Shown piece by piece: positions 8,992-18,438 of a stretch of 54,586 bases of DNA. The position numbers and the translations under genes are program-made. The DNA comes from Treponema sp. (lineage in GTDB: Bacteria; Spirochaetota; Spirochaetia; Treponematales; Breznakiellaceae): contig JAISMC010000171.1 in NCBI GenBank assembly GCA_031276965.1, positions 1-54,586 of the forward strand. Direction: 5' to 3'. Every line of letters begins with the position of its first letter. The stretch's first letter is position 1. The notes under the pieces were generated by a model that was not told the DNA's origin, ran no database searches, and saw only the letters and a program-made list of their open reading frames with translations.

Positions 8992-9771
8992 TCAAACGAA
9001 ACGGGCTTCTACCTTTCCAAAGGAAGAGAATTCTGCGATAAAGACATCCCCCTTGACCGCCGGGGGAGCGGCGGAGAAGGCCCCGGAAAGGATCACCTCT
9101 CCGGCCTTGAGGGTTACCCCGTAACTCCAGAGACGGTTAGCAAGCCAAGCCACGGAAACGCCGGGATCTCCAAGTACGGCGGCGCCGGTCCCTTCCCCGG
9201 CCAGGGCGCCGTTTTTATAAAGCTTCATGGAAACGCTGGGAAGATCCGCTTCCTCCAGCTTAAGCCGCCTGGTCCCCAGTACATAGCGCCCGGAGGAGGC
9301 GTTATCCGATACGGTATCGGGGAGCTTTATTTTCCAGCCGGCTATCCGGCTGTCCACAATCTCGAAGGCGGCAACAACATAGTCCGCAGCCTTGACCACA
9401 TCGTCCCGGGTTACTTTACCTCCGGCAAGATCCGCCTTGAGGATGAAGGCAATTTCCCCCTCAATCTTCGGCTGAAGCAGAGCGGCGGTATTGATATTGC
9501 CGTCTTTGCAGTCCATCGCCGCAAAAAGGTGGCCGTAATCAGGCTCGTTTACTCCAAACTGTTTCTGAATCCCTTCAGAAGTAAGGCCTATCTTTTTACC
9601 CGATATGACATGTCCCATCTCCACCGCCCGCTTAACGTTGACCAGCTGGATCCGGTACGCATCGTCTGCCGTGAGGGAAGGTTCCTGTTCCGTCAGGGGC
9701 GGAATAGCTTTACGGCTGCGTTCAGCGTTAAAAAGCTGCCCCGCCAGGGCGGCAATTTTTCCTTCGTCCAT
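8992..9771 (-). CDS. mhpD: 2-oxopent-4-enoate hydratase
   Basis: Adds water to 2-hydroxypenta-2,4-dienoate to give 4-hydroxy-2-oxovalerate. The 259-residue protein fits the MhpD/DmpE/XylJ family length and has its landmarks: AYRIQLVNVKRAVEMGHVISGKKIGLTSE split over the lid region, the metal-binding PKIEGEIAFIL stretch, FEIVDSRIAGW, and the terminal GDVFIAEFSSFGKVEARF. It begins two bases after the hydrolase stop, so the two are co-transcribed. 2-oxo-hepta-3-ene-dioate hydratases are close relatives, but the neighbours favour the catechol pathway. Confidence 0.9.
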   Translation of the reverse strand: MDEGKIAALAGQLFNAERSRKAIPPLTEQEPSLTADDAYRIQLVNVKRAVEMGHVISGKKIGLTSEGIQKQFGVNEPDYGHLFAAMDCKDGNINTAALLQPKIEGEIAFILKADLAGGKVTRDDVVKAADYVVAAFEIVDSRIAGWKIKLPDTVSDNASSGRYVLGTRRLKLEEADLPSVSMKLYKNGALAGEGTGAAVLGDPGVSVAWLANRLWSYGVTLKAGEVILSGAFSAAPPAVKGDVFIAEFSSFGKVEARFV

Positions 9772-9773
9772 AG

Positions 9774-10598
9774 TTACCTCTTAAAGAAGGAACGGATCAG
9801 ATCTGCGAATTCTGCGGTATGTTCAATCTGGGTCCAATGGCCGCAATGACCAAATACATGGAGCTGGGCCTTGTCGATAAGCTGAAGAAGTTTGAAGGAA
9901 TTCTCCAGAGGGATAACCCGGTCTTCCCGCCCGTGGATAATCAGCGTTTCGTGGGGAATGTTGCGGATATACTGTTGATTCCCCGCCATGGCCTCCACCC
10001 CTTTCTGGCGGGGTTCGGGGAATAAGGCGTGGAAACTCTCCTGGAAACCGGGCTGCATGCTGGACTCATACCGGGTCTTGACAAGTTCCCTGGTGGCAAA
10101 ACTGTGATCATAGGTAAAGATCTCCAGCAGTTCCTCCATACTTTCCAGAGAGGGCTCGTAGCCCCAGACCTGATCCAGCCCATAGGTAATGGGAAAGCTG
10201 ACCCCCATGGCGCCCATAAGAACCAGCTTGTTTACCCGCTGCGGATACTTAATCGCTATCGAAAGGGCCAGAGCGCCGCCGAAGGAGTTGCCCACCAGAT
10301 TGGTTTTTTCTATTTTGAGAGCGTCCAGGAGATCGATGGTCTGCTGAACCCAGCCGTTCATGGTTTCTACCCTGCCGGGAACCCGCTCAGTAAAACCAAA
10401 ACCGGACATATCCGGCGCAATAACCCTGAAATCGTCTTTTATAAGGGGGAAAAGCTTTCCCCAGTTTGCCCAGGCCGTAACCCCGGGACCGGAACCGTGG
10501 AGCAGGGTTACGGGAAAACCCTGGCCCAGATCGTGATAATTGGTTTTGAACCCTCCGGTCTGTATGCTATTGGCTATTTCCGGTCTCTGTTCCGCCAT
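9774..10598 (-). CDS. 2-hydroxymuconic semialdehyde hydrolase-like alpha/beta hydrolase
   Basis: Predicted C-C bond hydrolase acting on the ring-fission product. It has the family N-terminal LLHGSGPGVTAWANW oxyanion segment, the nucleophile elbow GNSFGGA, the acid in IIHGREDRVIPL and the base in GHCGHWTQIEH. About 274 residues, like DmpD, XylF and MhpC. The ATG at 10598 has AGGAGG six bases upstream; a TTG at 10601 is less well spaced. First gene of the meta-cleavage operon. No semialdehyde dehydrogenase or tautomerase is present in the window, so only the hydrolytic branch is encoded here. Confidence 0.88.
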   Translation of the reverse strand: MAEQRPEIANSIQTGGFKTNYHDLGQGFPVTLLHGSGPGVTAWANWGKLFPLIKDDFRVIAPDMSGFGFTERVPGRVETMNGWVQQTIDLLDALKIEKTNLVGNSFGGALALSIAIKYPQRVNKLVLMGAMGVSFPITYGLDQVWGYEPSLESMEELLEIFTYDHSFATRELVKTRYESSMQPGFQESFHALFPEPRQKGVEAMAGNQQYIRNIPHETLIIHGREDRVIPLENSFKLLQLIDKAQLHVFGHCGHWTQIEHTAEFADLIRSFFKR

Positions 10599-10647
10599 CA
10601 AATTCCTCCTAAAAACTAATTTTTATGACTATTTTAATAATCTTAGC

Positions 10648-10656
10648 AGTATATCA
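10648..10656 (-). promoter_or_regulatory. Extended -10 promoter of the meta-cleavage operon
   Basis: On the minus strand the sequence TGATATACT is an extended -10 box. It would start an mRNA about 43 bases before the hydrolase ATG, leaving room for its AGGAGG site. A TTGACA lies 25 bases upstream, too far for a normal -35. The surrounding 10602-10700 stretch is AT-rich. No clear operator is seen. Confidence 0.45.
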
Positions 10657-10848
10657 TGGTGTATCTACTTCTTCGAATTGTCAAGAAAAATTTTTTGTTT
10701 CCTGTTCGCCGTCTACGCAAACGATTGTCTTTTAGTCCGGAGTGTTTCATCCCGTCTGTTCATGCTGAAAATGGCGGCTGCCCCGGACTTTTGCTGTCCG
10801 GTATGTTTAACATCCGGAATATACGCCGGTCCGCGGCAGCGCGGGGAG

Positions 10849-10876
10849 TTGCCGTTCTTTCATAATTCGTTATATT
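10849..10876 (+). promoter_or_regulatory. Promoter of M16 peptidase gene, leaderless type
   Basis: TTGCCG (10849-10854), 16-base spacer, TATATT (10871-10876), then six bases to the ATG at 10883. No ribosome binding site fits between the -10 box and the start codon. Confidence 0.55.
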
Positions 10877-10882
10877 TAAGAA

Positions 10883-13834
10883 ATGAATTATAAAAAAAAT
10901 TTAATTAAAACCGGAGCGGGGCCGCAGGCCGCCGCGATCCTCCTCAGCCTGTTTTTGGTTCCCATCCTGCTGTCCTGCGCTTCAATCCAGGCAAAAACCT
11001 ACGGTGGATTGGGAAAAGCTTCAGATCCGGTACCCTTTATTGCGGCGGCCAGGACGGGGACGCTTCCCAATGGGCTTCGTTACTATATTCTGGAAAACGC
11101 CCGTCCCGAGGGCCGGGCCTATCTTACCCTGGCGGTAAACGCGGGATCGGTTCTGGAAGAGGACGATGAACAGGGGCTTGCCCATTTTGTGGAGCACATG
11201 GCCTTTAACGGTACCCGGCGTTTTCCCGAATCGGAGCTGATTAATTATCTCCGCTCCCTGGGGATGCGTTTCGGCCCGGAAGTAAACGCCTACACTACCT
11301 ACGACGAGACCGTATTCGGCATTGAGGTGCCGGTGGAAAATGCCGCCGGGGTTAAACGGATTCCCGGTAAGGCCCTGGCGGTTATAGACGACTGGACCTA
11401 TGCTATCACCTTTGCCCCTAAGGATGTGGATGATGAGCGCCTTGTTATCATGGAAGAATACCGTTCCAGCCTGGGCGCCATGGAACGGTTCCGGCGGAAG
11501 ATCCTGCCCCTGCTTTTCCAGAATTCCCCCTATGCGGAACGGTCTCCCATCGGATTGCCGGAAATTATCCAGAACGCTCCGGCGGAACGGTTGGAGAATT
11601 TCTACCGGACCTGGTACCGCACCGACAATATGGCCCTTATCCTGGTGGGCGATTTCGACGGCGCCGCCCTTGAGGCGGATTTGGCCCGGCACTTTTCCGC
11701 CCCCGCCCCCAAGACGCCCCTAAAACATCCTGTCTACGATCTTCCCCCGCCCCAAAAGGGGAATCTCCAGGCTGAGATCTTTACCGATCCGGAACTCACC
11801 GTTACCAGAATCGATATGTACTACAAACGTGCGCCCAAGGCGAACCGGGCCGACCTTGCCTCTTTCCGGCAGAATCTTATCGACAGCCTTATTGAGCAGA
11901 TGCTTTCCTTCCGTTTCGATGAGGCAACGTCCAAGCCGGAAACTCCCTACATAGGAGCCGGGGCAGGGGCTTTGCGCCTCGGCGCTTCCTCCCGTTTTTA
12001 TATTATGATGGCCTATGCTAAAACCGGAAACGCCGAGGCAACTCTAAGGGAACTGCTGCGGGAAAAGGAATCCCTGGTCCGCTATGGTTTTACCGGCCCC
12101 GAACTTGCCCGGGCAAAAACTTCCCTGCTTTCTGATTTGACCCAGCGGGCCGCGGAAAAGGACCGGCAGAATTCAGACTATTATGTGCAGCTTTTTACCA
12201 GCAGTTTCCTGACAGGGGATTATGCCGCCGGCATTGAATGGGAACTGGCGGCGGCGGAAAAACTGCTCCCCCTTATCGGCGCCGAAGCGATAAGTAAAAG
12301 TATCCAGGATTACTTTGCCGCCGATGATGTGGCTGTTTTTATATCCGCGCCGGAAGCGGAGGCCGCCGCCCTGCCCGATCCGGAACGGATCAGGCAGCTT
12401 GTCCTGGAACTGCGCTCCGCATCTATTGCGCCTCCCGTGGCTGAAGCGGTCAGCGGCGAACTGATAGCAGAAGATCCCCAGCCCGGACTTATCGCCGCCG
12501 AATCGGAGAACCCCGCCGCCGGCGTTATTATCTGGGAACTGGATAACGGCGCAAAGATCATCCTTAAAGAAACGGCTAACAAGAACAACGAGGTTTCCCT
12601 CTACGCCCTTGCCAGGGGAGGGATCACCAGCGTCGATGACAAGGTGAACATTTCTGCAAGCCTTGCCGCGGAAATGCTGGAAGCTTCCGGGACCGGGCCC
12701 TACTCCCGGCCTGTGCTGGTGAAGAAACTGGCGGATAAGCAGGTGTCGGTATCCTTTTGGACTACAGACTATTACCGGGGCTTTCAGGGCGCCGCCGCGG
12801 GGGGAGATCTTAAGGCCCTTTTTGAGCTGCTCTATCTGACCTTTACTCAGCCCCGGCTGGATGCGGATGCGGTTCAAGCTATGCTGGATCAGTACCGGAC
12901 CACGCTCGCTCAGCAAAACGAGGACCCCGATACGGTCTTCTCCCACGAGATCACCAGAACCATCTACGGGAACCATCCCCGTTTTAAGCCTCTGGAAACG
13001 GCGGACCTTGACAGGGTATCCATAGATGAGGCCCTGGCTTTTCTAAAGGACGCCCTTAACCCCGGAGATTATACCTTTGTGTTCACTGGGAATTTGGACA
13101 CCGCTACGCTCCGCCCCCTGGTTGAAACCTATCTTGCATCCATACCGCCGGGCAGATCCTGGAACTCCTGGCAGAATCCTCATATTACGCGTCCCTTTAA
13201 TGTGGGAAAAACCGTTTTCAAGGGAAAGGAGGAACGGAGCCTGGTGTTTCTGGGCTGGTATGCGCCGACGGTTTATTCGGAACAGGCCGGAGCGGCGGCG
13301 GCGGCGCTGAACGAGTATCTGGACATTATCCTTACCGAAGAAATCCGTGAAGCCCTGGGCGGGGTTTATTCGATTTCGGCGAATGTTTCCATCAGCCCCA
13401 TTCCTTCGGGAGAGGCGGCCATGGGGGTTTACTTTGCCTGCGACCCCCAGCGGGCCCAGGAACTGGTTTCCGCCATTACCGCCCGGATTCAACATGCTGC
13501 AGAGGGCGGTATTGACGCCGGTGTTTTTGCCAAGGCTGTGGAGGCGCTGAAGAAAAACTTTGAATCCTCCATGGAGAGCAATGTATACATTGCCCGGAGT
13601 TACGCCAATCTTTCGGTACTGTTAAACCTGCCCCTGGATCGCCTGGACAAACGTCCCGAATTATATGAAGCTGTAACGATTCGGGACATGCAGGGAATCG
13701 TCCGGCAGCTTCTGCAGAATCCCCCCGTTCAGGTGATTCTCTACCCCGAGGGATGGCTGAAAAAGATGACCCAAAGGATTGATTTGCAGACAGGTCCATA
13801 TTTAAGAGCCCGCCTTTCGGCGGGGGAGCTTTAG
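10883..13834 (+). CDS. M16 family zinc metallopeptidase, lipoprotein (PqqL-like)
   Basis: A 983-residue protein with a lipoprotein signal ending in the lipobox ILLSC (Cys32), so it is probably anchored in an envelope membrane. The inverted zinc motif HFVEH lies in the first M16 domain, followed at the usual distance by a glutamate-rich stretch (DERLVIMEEYRSS). A second, catalytically empty M16-like half occupies about 540-980. This two-domain, inverzincin arrangement and length match PqqL/PtrA-like periplasmic proteases that degrade peptides or imported protein fragments. The promoter's -10 box ends six bases before the ATG. The downstream gene is another predicted zinc protease. Confidence 0.9.
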   Translation: MNYKKNLIKTGAGPQAAAILLSLFLVPILLSCASIQAKTYGGLGKASDPVPFIAAARTGTLPNGLRYYILENARPEGRAYLTLAVNAGSVLEEDDEQGLAHFVEHMAFNGTRRFPESELINYLRSLGMRFGPEVNAYTTYDETVFGIEVPVENAAGVKRIPGKALAVIDDWTYAITFAPKDVDDERLVIMEEYRSSLGAMERFRRKILPLLFQNSPYAERSPIGLPEIIQNAPAERLENFYRTWYRTDNMALILVGDFDGAALEADLARHFSAPAPKTPLKHPVYDLPPPQKGNLQAEIFTDPELTVTRIDMYYKRAPKANRADLASFRQNLIDSLIEQMLSFRFDEATSKPETPYIGAGAGALRLGASSRFYIMMAYAKTGNAEATLRELLREKESLVRYGFTGPELARAKTSLLSDLTQRAAEKDRQNSDYYVQLFTSSFLTGDYAAGIEWELAAAEKLLPLIGAEAISKSIQDYFAADDVAVFISAPEAEAAALPDPERIRQLVLELRSASIAPPVAEAVSGELIAEDPQPGLIAAESENPAAGVIIWELDNGAKIILKETANKNNEVSLYALARGGITSVDDKVNISASLAAEMLEASGTGPYSRPVLVKKLADKQVSVSFWTTDYYRGFQGAAAGGDLKALFELLYLTFTQPRLDADAVQAMLDQYRTTLAQQNEDPDTVFSHEITRTIYGNHPRFKPLETADLDRVSIDEALAFLKDALNPGDYTFVFTGNLDTATLRPLVETYLASIPPGRSWNSWQNPHITRPFNVGKTVFKGKEERSLVFLGWYAPTVYSEQAGAAAAALNEYLDIILTEEIREALGGVYSISANVSISPIPSGEAAMGVYFACDPQRAQELVSAITARIQHAAEGGIDAGVFAKAVEALKKNFESSMESNVYIARSYANLSVLLNLPLDRLDKRPELYEAVTIRDMQGIVRQLLQNPPVQVILYPEGWLKKMTQRIDLQTGPYLRARLSAGEL

Positions 13835-13895
13835 GGCATTGAACCCGCATAAAATCCACCGGTCCTTCAGGACTGGCGATTAGAGGAGACGGCTA

Positions 13896-14573
13896 ATGTT
13901 TGACATCTACTATCTTGTGATGGTGGTTCCCACTATCATCCTTTCTCTCATTGCCCAGTTTATGGTGAAGAGTACCTTTGCCAAATATTCCAGGATAAGG
14001 TGCTCCCGGAATGTTTCGGGCCGGGAAGCGGCGGCGCTTTTAATGCAGGCGAATAATATTACCAGCGTATCCATCGAACCTGTGGCGGGCTCTCTGACGG
14101 ATCATTACGATCCTTCCCACAGGGTACTCCGTCTTTCTCAGCCGGTATATGGACAAAACTCCATTGCCGCCGTGGGCGTTGCCGCCCATGAAACGGGTCA
14201 TGCCATTCAGCACGCCCGTTCCTATGGACCCCTGATCCTGCGGAGTACCCTGGTCCCGGCGGCGAATATCGGCTCGTCCCTGGGACCCTGGCTGGCAATG
14301 GCGGGGTTGGTTTTCTCTTTTCCGATTTTGATCAACCTGGGGATCGTCCTCTTTGCCGGGGCGGTACTCTTCTATGTAATTACCCTGCCGGTGGAATTCA
14401 ACGCCTCCGCCAGGGCCATTGCCCTGCTGCAGAGCAGTCAGGTACTTACCCCGGAAGAACTGAGGGGCGTAAAGAAGGTTCTTGCCGCCGCGGCCATGAC
14501 TTACGTGGCCTCCGCCCTTACCGCCCTGATGAGCTTCCTGCGGCTTATCCTGCTCTCCCGGCGGAGACGCTAG
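13896..14573 (+). CDS. YugP-type neutral zinc metallopeptidase, membrane protein
   Basis: A 225-residue membrane protein of the YugP / Zn-peptidase-2 family. A transmembrane helix occupies about 3-24, the zinc motif HETGH lies at 98-102 in VAAHETGHAIQH, two further helices lie at about 130-165, and a conserved EFNASARA follows that likely contributes the third zinc ligand. The C-terminus has another hydrophobic helix and a basic tail. GAGGAGA ends a few bases before the ATG at 13896. It follows the M16 gene by 61 bases and may be co-transcribed. The substrate is unknown for the family. Confidence 0.88.
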   Translation: MFDIYYLVMVVPTIILSLIAQFMVKSTFAKYSRIRCSRNVSGREAAALLMQANNITSVSIEPVAGSLTDHYDPSHRVLRLSQPVYGQNSIAAVGVAAHETGHAIQHARSYGPLILRSTLVPAANIGSSLGPWLAMAGLVFSFPILINLGIVLFAGAVLFYVITLPVEFNASARAIALLQSSQVLTPEELRGVKKVLAAAAMTYVASALTALMSFLRLILLSRRRR

Positions 14574-14594
14574 GAAAAGCCGTCGCACGCGGAC

Positions 14595-14624
14595 AAAAAG
14601 CCGCCCAGTCCCGGGCGGCTTTTT
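14595..14624. terminator. Bidirectional Rho-independent terminator
   Basis: AAAAAGCCGCCC and GGGCGGCTTTTT form a perfect 12-bp stem flanked by A-run and T-run. It lies between the convergent yugP-like and uracil permease genes and can end transcription from both sides. Confidence 0.92.
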
Positions 14625-14643
14625 CATGCCTTGACGGACGGCG

Positions 14644-15945
14644 CTATTCGTTCTTAATAGTCCCCCGGCTGGGGGGGAAGATAAGGTTCAGGATAATGCC
14701 GACCACCGTAGCCAGAGCCACCCCGGCAAGCTGGAATTCAATGTCCCGGGTGATGGCAAAGGCAAGTCTGCCGCCGCCGATACCGATAACAAAAATCACC
14801 GAAGAGATGGTCAGGTTCCGTTTATCCTTATAATCCACCCCGCTTTCCACAATGGTCCGTAAGCCGCTGGAAGCGATGATCCCAAAGAGTAACATGGAGA
14901 TACCGCCCATCACCGGCGTGGGAATAGTCCGTATGAGGGCGCCGAATTTTTGAACCAGGGAAAGAATCACCGCAACGACCGCCGCGCCGCCGATGACCCA
15001 GACGGAGTATACGCGGGTAATAGCCATGACCCCGATGTTTTCGCCGTAGGTAGTATTAGGAGGTCCGCCCCAGAGCGCGGCCCAGGAAGTTGCTAGACCG
15101 TCCCCCGCCAGGGTACGGTGCAGGCCGGGGTTCTTGTAGAAATCCTGGCCCACCACCTTGCTGGTTACCAGGGTATCCCCCAGATGTTCACAGATGGTAG
15201 CCAGAGAGACAATTACGAAGGTTAGAACGGCGACAAAATTAAACTTGGGAAGGACGAAGACCGGAAAACCGAACCAGGGGGCATCCCGGACAATTTGAAA
15301 ATCAATAATTTGATAGGCGGGGAAAAAGAAACCCATGATCAGGGTAAAGAGATAACCCGCCACCAAGCCGATGAGGATCGGAATGGTACTGAAAAAACCT
15401 TTAAGAAAGATATTTGCCGCCACCGTAACCGCCAAGGTTACTGCGGCGATGGAGAGGAGTACCAAACTGTATTCGCCCTTCGCATCGCCTCCCACATGCA
15501 TGGCCATAGCCATGGCGGTAGGGGCCAGATTAAGGCCGATAACCACAATCACCGAGCCGATGACCACCGGAGGCAGCGCCCTGTCCAGCCATCCCGTACC
15601 GGCAAATTTGATGATGATCCCCACCAGAATATAAAAGAGGCCCGCCGCAAAAGCGCCCCCCAGGGCATAGGGCATATTGACGCCGCCGGGACCGGCTATG
15701 GCAATGAGCGGCGGAATAAAAGCGAAAGAAGACCCGAGAAAGGCGGGAACCTTTGCTCCGGTCAGCAATATGTAGATCAAGGTCCCCGTACCGGCGGTAA
15801 ACAGGGCGGTCGCCGGGTTTAGGCCTGTTAACAGGGGCACCAGAATGGTTGCTCCGAACATGGCGAATACATGCTGAATACTTAAAGGTATCCAGTACCC
15901 CAGGGGCGGCCTGTCCCGGGGGCCCAAGGTTTCGTGATGAGCCAT
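14644..15945 (-). CDS. uraA: Uracil/xanthine permease, NCS2 family (UraA-like)
   Basis: A 433-residue inner-membrane transporter with about 14 hydrophobic segments. It carries the UraA-type N-terminal HVFAMFGATILVPLLTGL and AFLGSSFAFIPP segments, and the signature region PNTTYGENIGVMAITRV near helix 10. By homology it imports uracil with protons; a xanthine or other nucleobase specificity cannot be excluded. The ATG at 15945 has GGGAGG six bases upstream. A TATAGT box on the minus strand at 15972-15977 is a likely -10. It stands alone between terminators and divergent neighbours. Confidence 0.9.
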   Translation of the reverse strand: MAHHETLGPRDRPPLGYWIPLSIQHVFAMFGATILVPLLTGLNPATALFTAGTGTLIYILLTGAKVPAFLGSSFAFIPPLIAIAGPGGVNMPYALGGAFAAGLFYILVGIIIKFAGTGWLDRALPPVVIGSVIVVIGLNLAPTAMAMAMHVGGDAKGEYSLVLLSIAAVTLAVTVAANIFLKGFFSTIPILIGLVAGYLFTLIMGFFFPAYQIIDFQIVRDAPWFGFPVFVLPKFNFVAVLTFVIVSLATICEHLGDTLVTSKVVGQDFYKNPGLHRTLAGDGLATSWAALWGGPPNTTYGENIGVMAITRVYSVWVIGGAAVVAVILSLVQKFGALIRTIPTPVMGGISMLLFGIIASSGLRTIVESGVDYKDKRNLTISSVIFVIGIGGGRLAFAITRDIEFQLAGVALATVVGIILNLIFPPSRGTIKNE

Positions 15946-16038
15946 AAATTTCCTCCCAAGCTGTTTTCGCTACTATACACTATCCCCGCCTGTCTGTGTA
16001 GAAGTTTTTTTGTTTTTTTTATGCTATTATTCTACAGC

Positions 16039-16899
16039 ATGAAACGATTTACCCTAAGCCTGTGGATTCTGCTGATTCTTTCCGGTCTGGCCGCCGCCGA
16101 TGAAGGAGAACTGCGGAGGATGATTATCGAAACCGCCAGGCGTTACCTGGGGGTCCCCTACGTTTACGGGGCTTCATCTCCCAGCGGATTTGACTGTTCC
16201 GGCTTCGTCAGCTTTGTATATCAGGCTGCGGGAATCAGCATTCCCAGGAGTTCAGGCGGCATCTGGTCCGCCGGCGGTTCCGTCCGCACGGAAGCCGCCA
16301 AGCCCGGAGACGTGATTGTCTTTAACACCGTGGGAGAGAGGCCAAGCCATGTAGCCATTCTTACGGAAGACGGCGCCCTGATTCACGCCGTATCTTCGGG
16401 CCCCAGGACGGGGGTGATTATCTCCCCCATAAACGACCGTTACTTTGGTCCCCGGATTATCGGAGCCCGGACTTTCATCGCCCCCGTTTCCGCGGCGCCC
16501 GCCGGGGTTATTGCTCCCGTCCCTGCGGCAAGCGGCGAACCCAGCCCGGCGGCTCCTCCGGAACCGCCCCGCCCCGCCATTGAACTGGTGGGGATCTCCA
16601 TTACCCGGCGGCAGTCTCTTTATACCGATAAGATCCCCGCCGCCTTGGGAAGCGGCCTTCAGTTTGCCCTTACCAACGAAACCGGCAGTAACGGGACTTT
16701 CGTTCTGCTCTTCTATAAAATGGATATAGACCCCGCCAAAATACAAACCCTGCGTCAGGACAGGGTAGAACTTAAAACCGGAGAAACCCTCGCCATTGAT
16801 CCGGTTATCTTTACCGAGCCCGGACAGTACAAACTGATCCTTAAAACTTCATCCAACCTAAAGCGGGTAGAGCGGATCTGGCAGGTAATATCCCTGTAG
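16039..16899 (+). CDS. Exported NlpC/P60 cysteine peptidase
   Basis: A 286-residue protein with a cleavable signal peptide (about 1-20) and an NlpC/P60 domain at about 24-150. The catalytic set is visible: Cys53 (FDCSGF), His104 (PSHVAIL) and His116 (ALIHAV). These enzymes cut cell-wall peptide links. A Pro/Ala-rich linker (about 155-190) leads to a beta-rich C-terminal domain I do not recognise. The ATG at 16039 is preceded by TATTCT ending five bases upstream with no ribosome binding site, suggesting leaderless translation. It overlaps the divergent uraA promoter region and converges on the next gene with only 7 bases between. Confidence 0.88.
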   Translation: MKRFTLSLWILLILSGLAAADEGELRRMIIETARRYLGVPYVYGASSPSGFDCSGFVSFVYQAAGISIPRSSGGIWSAGGSVRTEAAKPGDVIVFNTVGERPSHVAILTEDGALIHAVSSGPRTGVIISPINDRYFGPRIIGARTFIAPVSAAPAGVIAPVPAASGEPSPAAPPEPPRPAIELVGISITRRQSLYTDKIPAALGSGLQFALTNETGSNGTFVLLFYKMDIDPAKIQTLRQDRVELKTGETLAIDPVIFTEPGQYKLILKTSSNLKRVERIWQVISL

Positions 16900-16906
16900 C
16901 TTACCG

Positions 16907-17719
16907 CTAAAGACGAGCCTTGCCGAAGGCTTTGTCGGCCTGGCCGGAAAACCAGTTAAGAATAGCCTCGGCCCGGGTGGAAAAGGAACGGCCCACCCTT
17001 TCGCTCATGCCGGGCAAAGACGCCGCCTTGGCCATAGAAACCGCATAAAGCAGAAGACAGTCCCCCGCATCGATGGCCGCTGCCACGGAACGGAGTTTGT
17101 TCCTGCCCACCGCCGGAATAATGCCGTAGTGCATGGTGGTAAGATTCTCCTGAACAAAGACAAAAGAATCCTGCCGGACATAGTAATCGTAGCGGTAAAT
17201 ATTGTTTCCGAAGGAAAGATCTTTCTGCCGGGCGTAGAGGGTAAGCTCCGCAGGGGGGCTGGCAAAGACGGGGTCCGCTATATTCTGCCTGCCCTCGGGG
17301 CCGTTTACCACGCTGGAAGTTTCGTAAAAGGTACGCATTTCCTTGCGGCTTGCCGAATAGTACTGGAGCCCCGCCAGGCTGCTCAGGGCCAGAACCTCGT
17401 TATACAGGGCGGTCCGTTCCGCATCGTTCCAGGCGCGGGCGGCGGCTTCGGGAGGCTTGCGGTAGAGGTACAGGGTTTCCACAAAGAAGCCCGGCGAAAG
17501 ACTCCGTAACATGCCGTCCACCCTATTCTGCAGGCTGCCGTCTCCGGGAATAAGCCGGGGGGTGATGTTCTTCTGCTGAATCTCAGTCAAGGTCTCCCCG
17601 CGGCGGAGACGGTCAGCCCGCTCCGAACCAATCAGTTCTTCCAGGGAAGCGGCAAAAACGGGCGTCCCGGCAAAGATCAGAAGACAGAACAGGACAACGC
17701 CAAAATGCCGCCTGTACAT
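16907..17719 (-). CDS. Exported protein of unknown function
   Basis: About 270 residues with an N-terminal signal peptide ending near FAASLEEL. The body is mixed alpha/beta, with Tyr-rich segments (FVETLYLYRKPP, NNIYRYDYYVRQDSF) and no catalytic motif I recognise. It resembles uncharacterised spirochaete exported proteins (DUF6675-like, from memory). The ATG at 17719 overlaps the jag stop as TGATG, so it is translationally coupled to jag; a TTG three bases earlier is less likely. Coupling to the membrane-insertion cluster may only reflect operon position. Confidence 0.7.
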   Translation of the reverse strand: MYRRHFGVVLFCLLIFAGTPVFAASLEELIGSERADRLRRGETLTEIQQKNITPRLIPGDGSLQNRVDGMLRSLSPGFFVETLYLYRKPPEAAARAWNDAERTALYNEVLALSSLAGLQYYSASRKEMRTFYETSSVVNGPEGRQNIADPVFASPPAELTLYARQKDLSFGNNIYRYDYYVRQDSFVFVQENLTTMHYGIIPAVGRNKLRSVAAAIDAGDCLLLYAVSMAKAASLPGMSERVGRSFSTRAEAILNWFSGQADKAFGKARL

Positions 17720-18423
17720 CAACGCATACCCCGGTAGTAAACCCGGACCTGTTTGTAGAGCCCTTCGCCTTCGCTTTTAGTCTCTACTTCGGCAATATCG
17801 TTCAGCGTGGTATGGATCAACCGGCGATCAAAGGGATTCATAGGTTCAAGGAGGATAGAACCCCGGTTTTCCCGGACCCGGTCCGCCACGGTATAGGCCA
17901 GCCGTACCAGGGATTCTTCCCGGCGGATACGGTAGTTTTCGCTGTCCAGAATAACCCGGATATCTTCCCGGCCCTGGCGGCCCGCATAGATATTGACCAG
18001 AAGCTGAAGCGCATCCAGGTTTTTGCCCTTTTTCCCAATCAGAATGGACGAATATTCCGATTCTATTTTAAGGCCAATTTTGTGGTTCTCCCGGAAGAGC
18101 ACCGAAACCCTGCCGCCGTATCCCATGTGTTCAATCAGGCCCTCAACAAAATCGATGAGCTTCTGCTCAAAATCGTTTTTGGCCTCCGGTTCCCCGTAGA
18201 CAGCCTGACTGCGCTGTACGGCGGTTTCGGTCCCGGCCTCCCCGGATTTTACCTGGACGGGCTGATCCGTATGTACCTGGATTTTAACATATCCTTTTTT
18301 AAACAGTCCGGAACGGTGAGTTTCCAGAATCTCCACATCGAAGCCGTCTTTATCAAGATTGAGTTCCTCCGCCGCTTTGTCGATGGCTTCTTTTTCAGTG
18401 CGGCCTTCAAATTCATATACCAT
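17719..18423 (-). CDS. jag: Jag/KhpB RNA-binding protein
   Basis: A 234-residue protein with three parts: an N-terminal Jag_N domain (MVYEFEGRTEKEAIDKAAEE start), a KH domain with the SILIGKKGKNLDALQ loop, and an R3H domain with RRLIHTTL near the C-terminus. KhpB binds RNA and is linked to cell division and envelope synthesis in Firmicutes. Its place directly after yidC is the conserved order. TAGGAG precedes the ATG. A palindrome (18439-18453) lies in the 73-base gap between yidC and jag. Confidence 0.94.
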   Translation of the reverse strand: MVYEFEGRTEKEAIDKAAEELNLDKDGFDVEILETHRSGLFKKGYVKIQVHTDQPVQVKSGEAGTETAVQRSQAVYGEPEAKNDFEQKLIDFVEGLIEHMGYGGRVSVLFRENHKIGLKIESEYSSILIGKKGKNLDALQLLVNIYAGRQGREDIRVILDSENYRIRREESLVRLAYTVADRVRENRGSILLEPMNPFDRRLIHTTLNDIAEVETKSEGEGLYKQVRVYYRGMR

Positions 18424-18438
18424 AATCGCTCCTAGCGA

